64,000 nt of DNA, taken from assembly GCA_035771165.1 (NCBI GenBank), contig JAWNZC010000001.1:930001-994000 (forward strand), read 5' to 3'. A program made the position numbers and the translations under genes. Numbering within the stretch: position 1 is the first letter of the stretch; the number at the start of each line of letters is the position of its first letter. The notes under the pieces were generated by a model. That model did not search any database. It was not told the DNA's origin and saw only the letters and a program-made list of their open reading frames with translations. The DNA is from Paragorgia papillata. Its lineage: Eukaryota > Cnidaria > Anthozoa > Scleralcyonacea > Coralliidae. Positions 32,701 through 43,338 of the stretch are shown in pieces.

Positions 32701-34000
32701 TTCAGACGAAACATCAGGACACGAGCCAGATTGTTGTCATTGCAATATTTTATGTTTATCTTACACATGAACATACTGTAGGCACCCTCAGATAACAAAT
32801 TTATTAGTTTAGTTTTATTGCATACAATGGACAATCTGTGTGCATTCAGACGAAACATCAGGACACGAGCCAGATTGTTGTCATTGCAATATTATATGTT
32901 TACCTTACACATGAACATACTGTAGGCACACCGAGATAACAAATTTATTAGTTTAGTTTTATTGCATACAATGGACAATCTGTGTGCATTCAGACGAAAC
33001 ATCAGGACACGAGCCAGATTGTTGTCATTGCAATATTATATGTTTACCTTACACATGAACATACTGTAGGCACCCTGAGATAACAAATTTATTAGTTTAG
33101 TTTTATTGTATACAATGGAAAATCTGTGTGCATTCAGACGAAACATCAGGACACAAGCCAGATTGTTGTCATTGCCATATTATATGTTTACCTTACACAT
33201 GAACATACTGTTGGCACCCTGAGATAACAAATTTATTAGTTTAGTTTTATTGCATACAATGGACAATCTGTGTGCATTCAGACAAAACATCAGGACACGA
33301 GCCAGATTGTTGTCATTGCAATATTATATGTTTACCTTACACATGAACATACTGTAGGCACCCTGAGATAACAAATTTATTAGTTTAGTTTTATTGTATA
33401 CAATGGACAATCTGTGTGCATTTCAGACGAAACATCAGGACACAAGCCAGATTGTTGTCATTGCAATATTATATGTTTACCTTACACATGAACATACTGT
33501 AGGCACCCTTAGATAAAACATTTATTAGTTTAGTTTTATTGTATACAATGGAGAATCTGTGTGCATTTCAGACGAAACATCAGGACACAAGCCAGATTGT
33601 TGTCACTGCAATATTTTATGTTTACCTTACACATGAACATACTGTAGGCACACTGAGATAACAAATTTATTAGTTTAGTTTTATTGCATACAATGGACAC
33701 TATGTGTGCATTCAGACGAAACATCAGGACACAAGCCAGATTGTTGTCATTGAAATATTATATGTTTACCTTACACATGAACATACTGTAGGCACCCTGA
33801 GATAACAAATTTATTAGTTTAGTTTTATTGTATACAATGGACAATCTGTGTGCATTCAGACGAAACATCAGGACACGAGCCAGATTGTGTCATTGCAATA
33901 TTATATGTTTACCTTACACATGAACATACTGTTGGTATCCTGAGATAACAAATTTATTAGTTTAGTTTTATTGTATACAATGGAAAATCTGTGTGCATTC
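29716..34000. repeat. Right copy of the ~24.2-kb-spaced block
   Basis: This is the partner of the block at 5450-9900. It shows the same order of variant monomers with a few private differences. The internal period here is 3029 bp (30507/33536), compared with 3046 bp in the left copy, so small indels have built up since duplication. Confidence 0.78.
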
Positions 34001-37000
34001 AGACGAAACATCAGGACACGAGCCAGATTGTTGTCATTGCAATATATATGTTTACCTTACACATGAACATACTGTAGGCACCCTGAGTTAACAAATTTAT
34101 TAGTTTAATTAGTTTTATTGTATACAATGGACAAATCTGTGTGCATTCAGACGAAACATCAGGACACGAGCCAGATTGTTGTCATTGCAATAATATAATA
34201 TGTTTACCTTACACATGAACATACTGTAGGCACCCTGAGATAACAAATTTATTAGTTTAGTTTTATTGTATACAATGGACAATCTGTGTGCATTCAGACG
34301 AAACATCAGGACACAAGCCAGATTGTTGTCATTGCAATATTAATATGTTTACCTTACACATGAACATACTGTAGGCACCCTGAGATAACAAATTTACTAG
34401 TTTAGTTTTATTGTATACAATGGACAATCTGTGTGCATTCAGATGAAACATCAGGACACGAGCCAGATTGTTGTTATTCCCATATTATATGTTTACCTTC
34501 CACATGAACATACTGTTGGTATCCTGAGATAACAAATTTATTAGTTTAGTTTTATTGTATACAATGGAAAATCTGTGTGCATTCAGACGAAACATCAGGA
34601 CAGGAGCGAGATTGTTGTCATTGCAATATTTTATGTTTATCTTACACATGAACATACTGTAGGCACCCTGAGATAACAAATTTATTAGTTTAGTTTTATT
34701 GCATACAATGGACAATCTGTGTGCATTCAGACGAAACATCAGGACACAAGCCAGATTGTTGTCATTGCAATATTATATGTTTACCTTACACATGAACATA
34801 CTGTAGGCACCCTGAGATAACAAATTTATTAGTTTAGTTTTATTGTATACAATGGAAATCTGTGTGCATTCAGACGAAACATCAGGACACAAGCCAGATT
34901 GTTGTCACTGCAATATTTTATGTTTACCTTACACATGAACATACTGTAGGCACCCTGAGATAACAAATTTATTAGTTTAGTTTTATTGCATACAATGGAC
35001 AATCTCTGTGTGCATTCAGACGAAACATCAGGACACGAACCAGATTGTTGTCATTGAAATATTATATGTTTACCTTACACATGAACATACTGTAGGCACC
35101 CTGAGATAACAAATTTATTAGTTTAGTTTTATTGTATACAATGGAAAATCTGTGTGCATTCAGACGAAACATCAGGACAGGAGCGAGATTGTTGTCATTG
35201 CAATATTTTATGTTTATCTTACACATGAACATACTGTTGGTATCCTGAGATAACAAATTTATTAGTTTAGTTTTATTGTATACAATGGAAAATCTGTGTG
35301 CATTCAGACGAAACATCAGGACACGAGCCAGATTGTTGTCATTGCAATATTATATGTTTACCTTACACATGAACATACTGTAGGCACCCTGAGATAACAA
35401 ATTTATTAGTTTAGTTTTATTGTATACAATGGACAATCTGTGTGCATTCAGACGAAACATCAGGACACGAGCCAGATTGTTGTCATTGCAATAATATAAT
35501 ATGTTTACCTTACACATGAACATACTGTAGGCAACCTGAGATAACAAATTTATTAGTTTAGTTTTATTGTATACAATGGACAATCTGTGTGCATTCAGAG
35601 CAAACATCAGGACGTGACCCAGATTGTTGTCATTGCAATATAATATGTTTACCTTACACATGAACATACTGTAGGCACCCTGAGATAACAAATTTATTAG
35701 TTTAATTAGTTTTATTGTATACAATGGACAATTATCTGTGTGCATTCAGACGAAACATCAGGACATGAGCCAGATTGTTGTCATTGCAATATATAATATG
35801 TTTACCTTACACATGAACATACTGTAGGCACCCTGAGATAACAAATTTATTAGTTTAGTTTTATTGTATACAATGGACAATCTGTGTGCATTCAGACGAA
35901 ACATCAGGACACGAGCCAGATTGTTGTCATTGCAATATTATATGTTTACCTTACACATGAACATACTGTAGGCACCCTGAGATAACAAATTTATTAGTTT
36001 AGTTTTATTGTATACAATGGACAATCTGTGTGCATTCAGATGAAACATCAGGACACGAGCCAGATTGTTGTCATTCCCATGTTATATGTTTACCTTACAC
36101 ATGAACATACTGTAGGCACCCTGAGATAACAACATTTATTAGTTTAGTTTTATTGTATACAATGGAAAATCTGTGTGCATTTCAGACGAAACATCAGGAC
36201 ACAAGCCAGATTGTTGTCACTGCAATATTTTATGTTTACCTTACAGATGAACATACTGTAGGCACAACGAGATAACAAATTTATTAGTTTTAGTTTTATT
36301 GCATACAATGGACACTGTGTGTGCATTCAGACGAAACATCAGGACACAAGCCAGATTGTTGTCATTGCAATATTATATGTTTACCTTGCACATGAACATA
36401 CTGTAGGCACCCTGAGATAACAAATTTATTAGTTTAGTTTTATTGTATACAATGAACAATCTGTGTGCATTCAGACAAAACATCAGGACACGAGCCAGAT
36501 TGTTGTCATTGCAATATTATATGTTTACCTTACACATGAACATACTGTAGGTATCCTGAGATAACAAATTTATTAGTTTAGTTTTATTGTATACAATGAA
36601 CAATCTGTGTGCATTCAGACAAAACATCAGGACACGAGCCAGATTGTGTCATTGCAATATTATATGTTTACCTTACACATGAACATACTGTTGGTATCGT
36701 GAGATAACAAATTTATTAGTTTAGTTTTATTGTATAGAATGGGAAATCTGTGTGCATTCAGACGAAACATCAGGACACGAGCCAGATTGTTGTCATTGCA
36801 ATATTTTATGTTTACCTTACACATGAACATACGTATGTAGGCACCCTGAAATAACAAATTTACTAGTTTAGTTTTATTGTATACAGTGGATAATCTGTGT
36901 GCATTCAGAGCAAACATCAGGACGTGACCCAGATTGTTGTCATTGCAATATAATATGTTTACCTTACACATGAACATACTGTAGGCACCCTGAGTTAACA

Positions 37001-37983
37001 AATTTACTAGTTTAATTAGTTTTATTGTATACAATGGACAATTATCTGTGTGCATTCAGACGAAACATCAGGACATTAGCCAGATTGTTGTCATTGCAAT
37101 AATATAATATGTTTACCTTACACGTGAACATACTGTAGGCACCCTGAGATAACAAATTTATTAGTTTAGTTTTATTGTATACAATGGAAAATCTGTGTGC
37201 ATTCAGACGAAACATCAGGACATGAGCCAGATTGTTGTCATTGCAATAATATAATATGTTTACCTTACACGTGAACATACTGTAGGCACCCTGAGATAAC
37301 AAATTTACTAGTTTAGTTTTATTGTATACAATGGACAATCTGTGTGCATTCAGATGAAACATCAGGACACGAGCCAGATTGTTGTTATTCCCATATTATA
37401 TGTTTACCTTACACATGAACATACTGTTGGCACCCTGAGATAACAAATTTATTAGTTTAGTTTTATTGTATACAATGGAGAATCTGTGTGCATTTCAGAC
37501 GAAACATCAGGACAGAAGCGAGATTGTTGTCATTGCAATATTTTATGTTTACCTTACAGATGAACATACTGTTGGCACCTGAGATAACAAATTTATTAGT
37601 TTAGTTTTATTGTATACAATGGAAAATCTGTGTGCATTCAGACGAAACATCAGGACACGAGCCAGATTGTTGTCATTGCAATATTTTATGTTTACCTTAC
37701 ACATGAACATACTGTAGGCACCCTGAGATAACAAATTTATTAGTTTAGTTTTATTGGATACAATGGACAATCTGTGTGCATTCAGACGAAACATCAGGAC
37801 ACGAGCCAGATTGTTGTCATTGCAATGTTATATGTTTACCTTACACATGAACATACTGTAGGCACCCTGAGATAACAAATTTATTAGTTTAGTTTTATTG
37901 TATACAATGAACAATCTGTGTGCATTCAGACGAAACATCAGGACATGAGCCAGATTGTTGTCATTGCAATATAATATGTTTAC

Positions 37984-38075
37984 CTTAGACATTAACATAG
38001 TCACCCAGAGACAACAAATTTATTTATAGTATGATTAGATATACTGTACGTACTGCCAAATTTTTGTTGTATACA
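37984..38075. repeat. Strongly diverged satellite monomer near the array edge
   Basis: This monomer keeps only traces of the consensus (CATTAACATAG, CAACAAATTTAT, TTGTATACAATGG). Its middle is replaced by unrelated sequence containing ATACTGTACGTACTG. Diverged monomers close to the end of a tandem array are expected where unequal exchange no longer homogenises copies. Confidence 0.75.
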
Positions 38076-38907
38076 ATGGACAATCTGTGTGCATTCAGAC
38101 AAAACATCAGGACACGAGCCAGATTGTTGTCATTGCAATATAATATGTTTACCTTACACATGAACATACTGTAGGCACCCTGAGATAACAAATTTACTAG
38201 TTTAGTTTTATTGTATACAGTGGATAATCTGTGTGCATTCAGAGCAAACATCAGGACGTGAGCGAGATTGTTGTCATTGCAATATAATATGTTTACCTTA
38301 CGGCTTACACATGAACATACTGTAGGCACCCTGAGTTAACAAATTTACTAGTTTACTTTTATTGTATACAATGGACAATTATCTGTGTGCATTCAGACGA
38401 AACATCAGGACATGAGCCAGATTGTTGTCATTGCAATAATATAATATGTTTAGCTTACACGTGAACATACTGTAGGCACCCTGTGATAACAAATTTATTA
38501 GTTTAGTTTTATTGTATACAATGGAAAATCTGTGTGCATTCAGACGAAACATCAGGACATGAGCCAGATTGTCATAATTGCAATATTATATGTTTACCTT
38601 ACACATGAACATACTGTAGGCACCCTGACATAACAAATTTATTAGATTAGTTTTATTGTATACAATGGACAATCTGTGTGCATTCAGGTGAAACATCAGG
38701 ACTCAAGCCAGATTGTTGCCATTGCAATATTATATGTTTACCTTACACATGAACATACTGTAGGCACCCTGAGATAACAAATTTATTAGTTTAGTTTTAT
38801 TGTATACAATGGACAATCTGTGTGCATTCAGATGAAACATCAGGACACTAGCCAGATTGTTGTCGTTGCAATATTTTATGTTTACCTTACACATGAACAT
38901 ACTGTAG

Positions 38908-40176
38908 CACGGCACGAAAAAATGGATTTGCAATAGTAGTGAATACGATGTAAAATTTGGACATATTTACTCAAAATCACATTCAGTATTTGCCGCATAT
39001 TTGCAGCCTGACCAAATATGGCGAATGCCGTTTTATCGCTTAATTTACCGACATGTGTAAATGTGAAGCACTGGTATACATTTACTACAGATTTAGTTCA
39101 AAGTAAATTTGAAGTATATATTGTATTTACATAATATTCAGGCCAACAGTAAATGTATGGATATGTGGAATTTACTCTGTAGACAAATGTAGCCAAATTT
39201 AGTGTAAATGTAATGTTTGCTATTACTACTTGCGCATTAGCAAACGTGTCATGCAAAGACTGAATTTTCCTACGGAATAATTGATATCAAACAGGTCAAC
39301 AGGAGTAAATGTTTGCCCTAATTTACATGCTGCCAAACACGTTCAAAGACTGAATTTGCCTTTAAAAGATGTTATATCAAACAGGAGTAAATGTAATGTT
39401 TGCCCTACCTAATTTACATGTTGCCAAACGCCTTCAAAGAATTTCCCTTTAAAGATGTTATGTCAAACATGCCGTATTTACCCTAACGTATGCGTTATTA
39501 AACAGGTTAAGAGTTTGACACCGCTATAGAATAGACAATAAAATAGAACAACGAGTCAGTTTAAAATAAAACGTTGTAATAAGCATAATCGTTATTTTCA
39601 TACACTTTTAGAATCGTCTCTAGAATTTTATAACAATCATTACTTTACATTTTTATGTCTAATTATGATTCCCGTCCAATCAAATCATGCATGAATTATC
39701 AACAAGAAACAAAATCAATGTTTAATCCTGTTTTGAAACAGGAGGGAGAGTGGATTTTTTTTACTAAAGTACTTGGATTTTGACTTTGAAAATATGTACA
39801 ATAATTACTTTGTTCGGGAATTCGTCAAAATACTCGACAGCGGACTTACATGCATATAGGATTTCAAAGCCGCCATGCGTGAAAAAAAATATTCGCGTTT
39901 TCAAAGGCAATTGGGATATAAAATCCATGTAAAGTTCTCTGTCCCGTATTTGAACTATATTCTTTCTTCAAATTTTATACCAGCATTGGTCTTTACTTAC
40001 ACTGAATGGTCAAATTGGGCATTTCACACTTTTTTTTACCTCGATCTGTTACAATTCCAATAATTAAACAAAACAAAACAAAACAAAACATTTGTCCCAC
40101 TATAAGTTTGAAAAGAGTTTTCGAAAATGCCTTATGAAAACTTGGGAAAGTTCCTGGTTGTATTCTATACAACTAC
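38908..40176. other. Non-coding flank of the satellite array
   Basis: The sequence is AT-rich and leaves the satellite abruptly after ACATACTGTAG. It holds short ORFs only, none with recognisable domains. The one structured part is a degenerate tandem repeat at 39231-39500, described separately. Confidence 0.6.
39231..39500. repeat. Degenerate tandem repeat, ~110 bp unit, about 2.5 copies
   Basis: The order GCAAACGTG / CAAAGACTGAATTT / TATCAAACAGG / AGTAAATGTTTGCCCTA / ATTTACATG recurs as GCCAAACACG / CAAAGACTGAATTTGCC / TATATCAAACAGG / TTTGCCCTACC / ATTTACATG. It starts a third time with GCCAAACGCC. Unit length and extent are approximate. Confidence 0.6.
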
Positions 40177-40329
40177 TGGTCAAACCAGAGGATCATAGTC
40201 AACCCAAACTCTCATTGACTCTCATCAAAATTTGTACAGGTTCGTATTTGATGGGAGTCAATAGGAGTTGGCGGTCAAATGAAAGTAAGAGTTTCAACTG
40301 TCTTATACTATCTCATCCTCGTTTGACCA
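40177..40329. mobile_element. Foldback (MITE-like) element
   Basis: The ends TGGTCAAACCAGAGGAT and, on the opposite strand, TGGTCAAACGAGGATGA are inverted repeats. A second inverted pair lies inside: TTGACTCTCATCAAAAT against TTGACTCCCATCAAAT. The element carries no coding capacity. Target-site duplications are not clear. Confidence 0.55.
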
Positions 40330-40462
40330 TGGCTAAATATACACGAAAAATATGCCCAGCAATATGTCAATAAACAGTGGTAAAAACTGCAGTTTTTCCC
40401 CCCGCGATGTCAAGGCAAATACACGAACCATTGGGATACTTTCATTCATCCACACGATTACA

Positions 40463-40754
40463 GTCGTGGCAATAGAAGCGTTCCGAAAAGTGTCGAGCAG
40501 TTCATTTCGTAAGTTCTACAAATTCATTTGACGAGTTCCTCAAATAGTTGATGAAGTTCGTTGACAAATTGCCAATTCAAACTACTTTACACTTCCTGCT
40601 TTCATCCTATTGGTTACTTAATTACTAAGCAGAACATGACTGGGTCCAAATTTCGAGAAAGTTAGCAGTTTTTTCGAGGAACTTATGAAATGAATTGGTA
40701 AAAGTTAGGAAATGAACTGCTCAATATTTTCCGTAACGCTTCTATTGCCACGAC
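40463..40754. mobile_element. MITE with ~85-bp terminal inverted repeats
   Basis: The left end GTCGTGGCAATAGAAGCGTT is matched exactly by the reverse complement of the right end. The inverted similarity continues inward for about 85 bp with scattered mismatches, including GAGCAGTTCATTTC in both arms. The element is 292 bp with no ORF. I could not fix a target-site duplication, so the superfamily is unknown. Confidence 0.85.
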
Positions 40755-40892
40755 CTTAAGAAATGTACCCGTTTTGAAAGCAATATAATGTTATCGTTTC
40801 AATTAGAAAAAAAATTTCAAACTAATTTTACTGCAATTTGTCGATATGAATGAAGCGAAACTATTCCAACAAACAATGTTTCTTGCACTTAA

Positions 40893-41033
40893 GCCCGCTT
40901 TTCATTAATCACAGGAACTGGTCTGCAGCGAGTACTTGCGTCTAATTAAAACGAACTAAGTTTATTCGTCGTATTTAGATGCAATAACTTGCCGCCGCGA
41001 GCTAGTTCCTGTGAGTAGTGGAAAAAGAGCTGG
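40893..41033. mobile_element. Foldback element
   Basis: CACAGGAACTGGTCTGCAGCG on the left pairs with the right arm read on the other strand, CACAGGAACTAGCTCGCGGCG. Pairing continues through ACTTGCGTCTAA against GTTATTGCATCTAA. The arms meet with almost no spacer, giving a hairpin of about 140 bp. It abuts the next foldback element directly. Confidence 0.7.
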
Positions 41034-41259
41034 GATAGCTTATCCGGTGGATAAGTCCAAGTGATTGAACAGCACTACTCATGCATTGAACAACCGAATT
41101 AAAGTTTATTTGTCAAATAGCGAGTTACCTACCTAATAGTGCTATTCGGCAGATAACATTTATATTCGGATGTTCAAAGCATGTATGGCTCTGTTCACTT
41201 GCTAGGACTTATCCACAGAATAGGCGAATAGGCTATCCGGACTTCGTACAACCGGCCCC
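41034..41259. mobile_element. Foldback (MITE-like) element
   Basis: The left arm contains GGATAAGTCC, TGAACAG, CATGCATTGAACA and AATAGTGCTATTCGG. The right arm, read on the minus strand, contains GGATAAGTCC, TGAACAG, CATGCTTTGAACA and CCGAATAGCACTATT. The right terminus runs into CCGGACTTCGTACAACCGGC. No coding sequence is present. Confidence 0.7.
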
Positions 41260-41277
41260 AAGTCTTATTATTATTTA

Positions 41278-42343
41278 TTATCGCGGTTCACGTAAGGCCC
41301 ATGCTGGGGCATCTAAAGGAGCCGAGCAGGAAGACAACGGGCCAGCAATTCTTCCGTAACGCATGCTGTTTCCCTTCGAACCTCTCTTTCTGGAGACCTT
41401 TTTGTCCAGGGTGGCCATTAATTTATTTGCCTCTTCACTCCGTCATCCAAGTTTCATTACGGAGAACTTCTTTTCCTTCGCAATGTCTTCCACATCTGAG
41501 CCAGAATCCAAGTCTTCTGCAGGATTATCAGAATTGTCGGACACAGAGTGCTCCGATGACATATAATCAATGGTTAGGACCTCTTTATATTTCTCTTTAG
41601 CCTCACCGGCTACAGATGTAGAAAGTTCTAGAGCTTTCTTCCGTAACAAGCGTTTCTATATCAAATAAAAAAACAAAAAAATTTGAGAGTTAAACAGAGA
41701 ATAATACGTCAATATCCGTTATTCAAAAGATCTTATATATCGTAACATTCGCCCACGCAGCACTCGACTGTAATATTTTAATACTATTGAATTTTCTTTT
41801 TTCCATTGTCCCACAAAAATAGAGCAGTGGTTTCTAGTGCGCATCGTGATCGATAATCGGACACATACGAGGTCATTACGAATAATCACAGAAATGCATG
41901 TTATTATCGATGTATTTATTAATTTAAAAAATAAATCTTTTTTTACTTTTCTTAAAATATTTCTTAGACTAGAAAATAATGGAGGAAAATGTGTAAAAGG
42001 GTTTATTTTGCCCTCAGTTGATATAGTGATACGACGTGGGGCGATTCTTGGCAGTAAACTATTTACATTAACCCAAATGAAATAATAATCCCGCAGGGGT
42101 TAAATTTAACCAAGGCAGCAACGGCTATGGCCCATGGCTACCGGTAAATAAACGTTATTCAAAAGAGAAAACACTGTTTTTAGTACTACTGTATGCACAT
42201 ATATATATATAGTTCAATCTACATTACTTACCGTATTCATTCGACTCCTAACTCTCTGCTTTTCAAGGCATACTTTGTCTAACTTCCTGGCCTTCATATA
42301 TTTGCTTTGTGTTTCTTCGTTCAGAAGTGAGTACGCATCGCAG
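41278..42343 (-). pseudogene. Two-exon gene remnant with in-frame stop (unidentified)
   Basis: Two exons can be seen on the minus strand. Exon A (42343-42232) follows an acceptor TTTTTTAG and ends at a donor ACG|GTAAGTAA. Exon B (41655-41278) follows the acceptor TTGATATAG. They join in phase 0. The product is Lys/Glu/Arg-rich (for example KYMKARKLDKVCLEKQRVRS), has an acidic Ser/Asp stretch (SDNSDNPAEDLDSGSDVED), and then KKFSVMKLG-stop-RSEEANKLMATLDKK. It ends in DAPAWALREPR before TAA. The stop is TGA at 41445-41443, where TGG (Trp) would fit. The C-terminal pattern (WRSEE..K.L..LDKK... then DAPAWA) resembles uncharacterised proteins common in cnidarian-type genomes and often linked to DNA transposons, which I recall only loosely. 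No 5' exons were found upstream, so it is partial. Confidence 0.6.
42197..42223 (-). repeat. Short fragment matching the ribozyme-repeat 5' end plus TA tail
   Basis: Read on the minus strand this is TGTAGATTGAAC followed by a TA run. That is the sequence directly 3' of the predicted hammerhead cleavage site in the repeats at 53769-54515. It lies just after the donor site of the exon at 42343-42232. The match is only 12 bp plus TA, so chance is not excluded. Confidence 0.4.
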
Positions 42344-42349
42344 CTAAAA

Positions 42350-43120
42350 AACAAAGTCAAACGTGTCTCTGTTTAACAAATAAAAGATAAAGCTCCGTGC
42401 ATAGGCACGTTTGACGTCATTTGAACACGAAAGAAGTTGATTCTGCAATGGAAAGATTTCACATTTCCAACGACTTGTGGTACACTATGAACTAAAAATT
42501 CCATGTAAATATTTTGAATGAGTACGGAGAACACCCAGAGTGAAAATGTTTCTTGTTAAGTAATGAAACAAGATGTTTTTAAAGGCGTGAGTGAGTACGA
42601 AGCGTACGTGTCGTAATTTTGTCATGCATATAATAAATGAGTAATCATGATTTTGCTCGTACAATTAAGGATTTACACTACTCGTGATATTTGAAAATGA
42701 CGCCAAATTGCACCAGTTGCGTGTTTGTGGGCATCGACACCCTCACCGACAACAATGGCGACCACTGATGCGTGTTTAAAACGTTTGTTCTGTTTATTCG
42801 TGTGGTATTCGTGTGGGTTTAATACTGTATGCCACTGATTTCTGCAGTGTCAATTGTCTGCAGGATGAAAATTGAACGTCCTTTCAGCATTGTCCCTTGT
42901 GATGGATCGTCTAGTCTTCTCACAGCTTTCGAATCGATCTGTGATGGAACTTTGACATCTGGCGGTGAGCCATTGAAAAAAAAAAATTTTGGAAAAAAAA
43001 AAGCTGCGTCGCCGCGTCAATTCTGGACAGACCCACTGACCAGAAACAGAATACTTTTTTTTTTCCGTACTATAAACTAGGCATAGTAATGTCACAATCA
43101 ACCATTTGAATACACTGTTA
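42350..43120. other. Non-coding stretch
   Basis: No supported gene. A start in good context (ACAACAATGGCG at 42750-42761) opens a frame of only about 27 codons. Frames on both strands around 42830-43100 overlap each other and show no recognisable domain. Confidence 0.4.
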
Positions 43121-43126
43121 CACGTA

Positions 43127-43220
43127 CTGTATTTACTCGTTTAAGCGCCGCGGGGCTCTTTAAATTTTTAGTGTTTTGGATACGGCGCTTATTTGAGGGC
43201 GGCGCTCTTTAAAAATTATT
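43127..43220. other. Candidate hAT 5' subterminal repeats
   Basis: Two direct copies of a GGC/GGGGCTCTTTAAA motif and inverted AAGCGCCG / CGGCGCTT motifs are clustered just upstream of the hAT transposase. Such subterminal repeats are typical transposase-binding regions of hAT elements. I could not find the matching right terminus, so the element's ends are not defined. Confidence 0.35.
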
Positions 43221-43338
43221 TTATTTGTAAACGATAACAAGAAATGTTAACAACAAAACAGCATTGAAATATACTCACTTTGAACTTAAAACACTGTAAT
43301 ACAGGAGAATAAATTTCCGAGGCTGATTTAAGATTGAG

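Larger units (their letters stand above)
1..38907. repeat. Satellite array, ~144-150 bp monomers with higher-order structure
   Basis: A continuous tandem array runs from the window start, so the true left edge lies outside, to the last recognisable monomer piece at 38907. Each monomer carries in order GTGCATTCAGACGAAACATC, CCAGATTGTTGTCATTGCAA, a variable AT segment, GTTTACCTTACACATGAAC, ATACTGTAGGCACCCTGAG, ATAACAAATTTATTAGTTTA and TTTTATTGTATACAATGGA. Spacing between successive ATGGA motifs near the start is 144, 150 and 145 bp, giving about 265-270 copies. Common variants are a 3-bp TAA insertion in the AT segment, a 3-bp TTA insertion after ATGGACAA, ACTAG versus ATTAG, and GTAGGCACC versus TTGGTATCC. 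The minus strand is often open for two to four monomers, which I attribute to a stop-free repeat and not to genes. Monomer size and higher-order structure would suit a centromeric or heterochromatic satellite, but no centromere-specific box was seen. Confidence 0.97.

Noticed and set aside
1..38907. A CRISPR-like or ribozyme-bearing satellite
   Set aside because: There are no unique spacers between short repeats. CGAAAC and CTGATG words occur in the monomer but are complementary overlapping strands of one motif (CAGACGAAACATCAGG), with no stem II between them, so no hammerhead can form.
349..38933. Many minus-strand frames of 60-225 codons with the same MFRLNAHR..., NKTKLINLLSQ and CKVNI peptides
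   Set aside because: They are the satellite monomer read in its one open frame. They start and stop at random indels, overlap monomer borders and have no domain, so I do not call them genes.
41301..41600. Plus-strand frame of 99 codons
   Set aside because: It is the antisense of the minus-strand exon at 41278-41655, which has splice sites and a plausible protein.
42755..42840. ATGGCGACC start in good context
   Set aside because: It opens only about 27 codons before a stop, and no downstream exon was found.
42829..43101. Overlapping 83-codon frames on both strands
   Set aside because: Low-complexity Lys/Phe stretches and no domain. A CG|GTGAGC donor near 42965 was considered as an exon end, but no partner exon fits.
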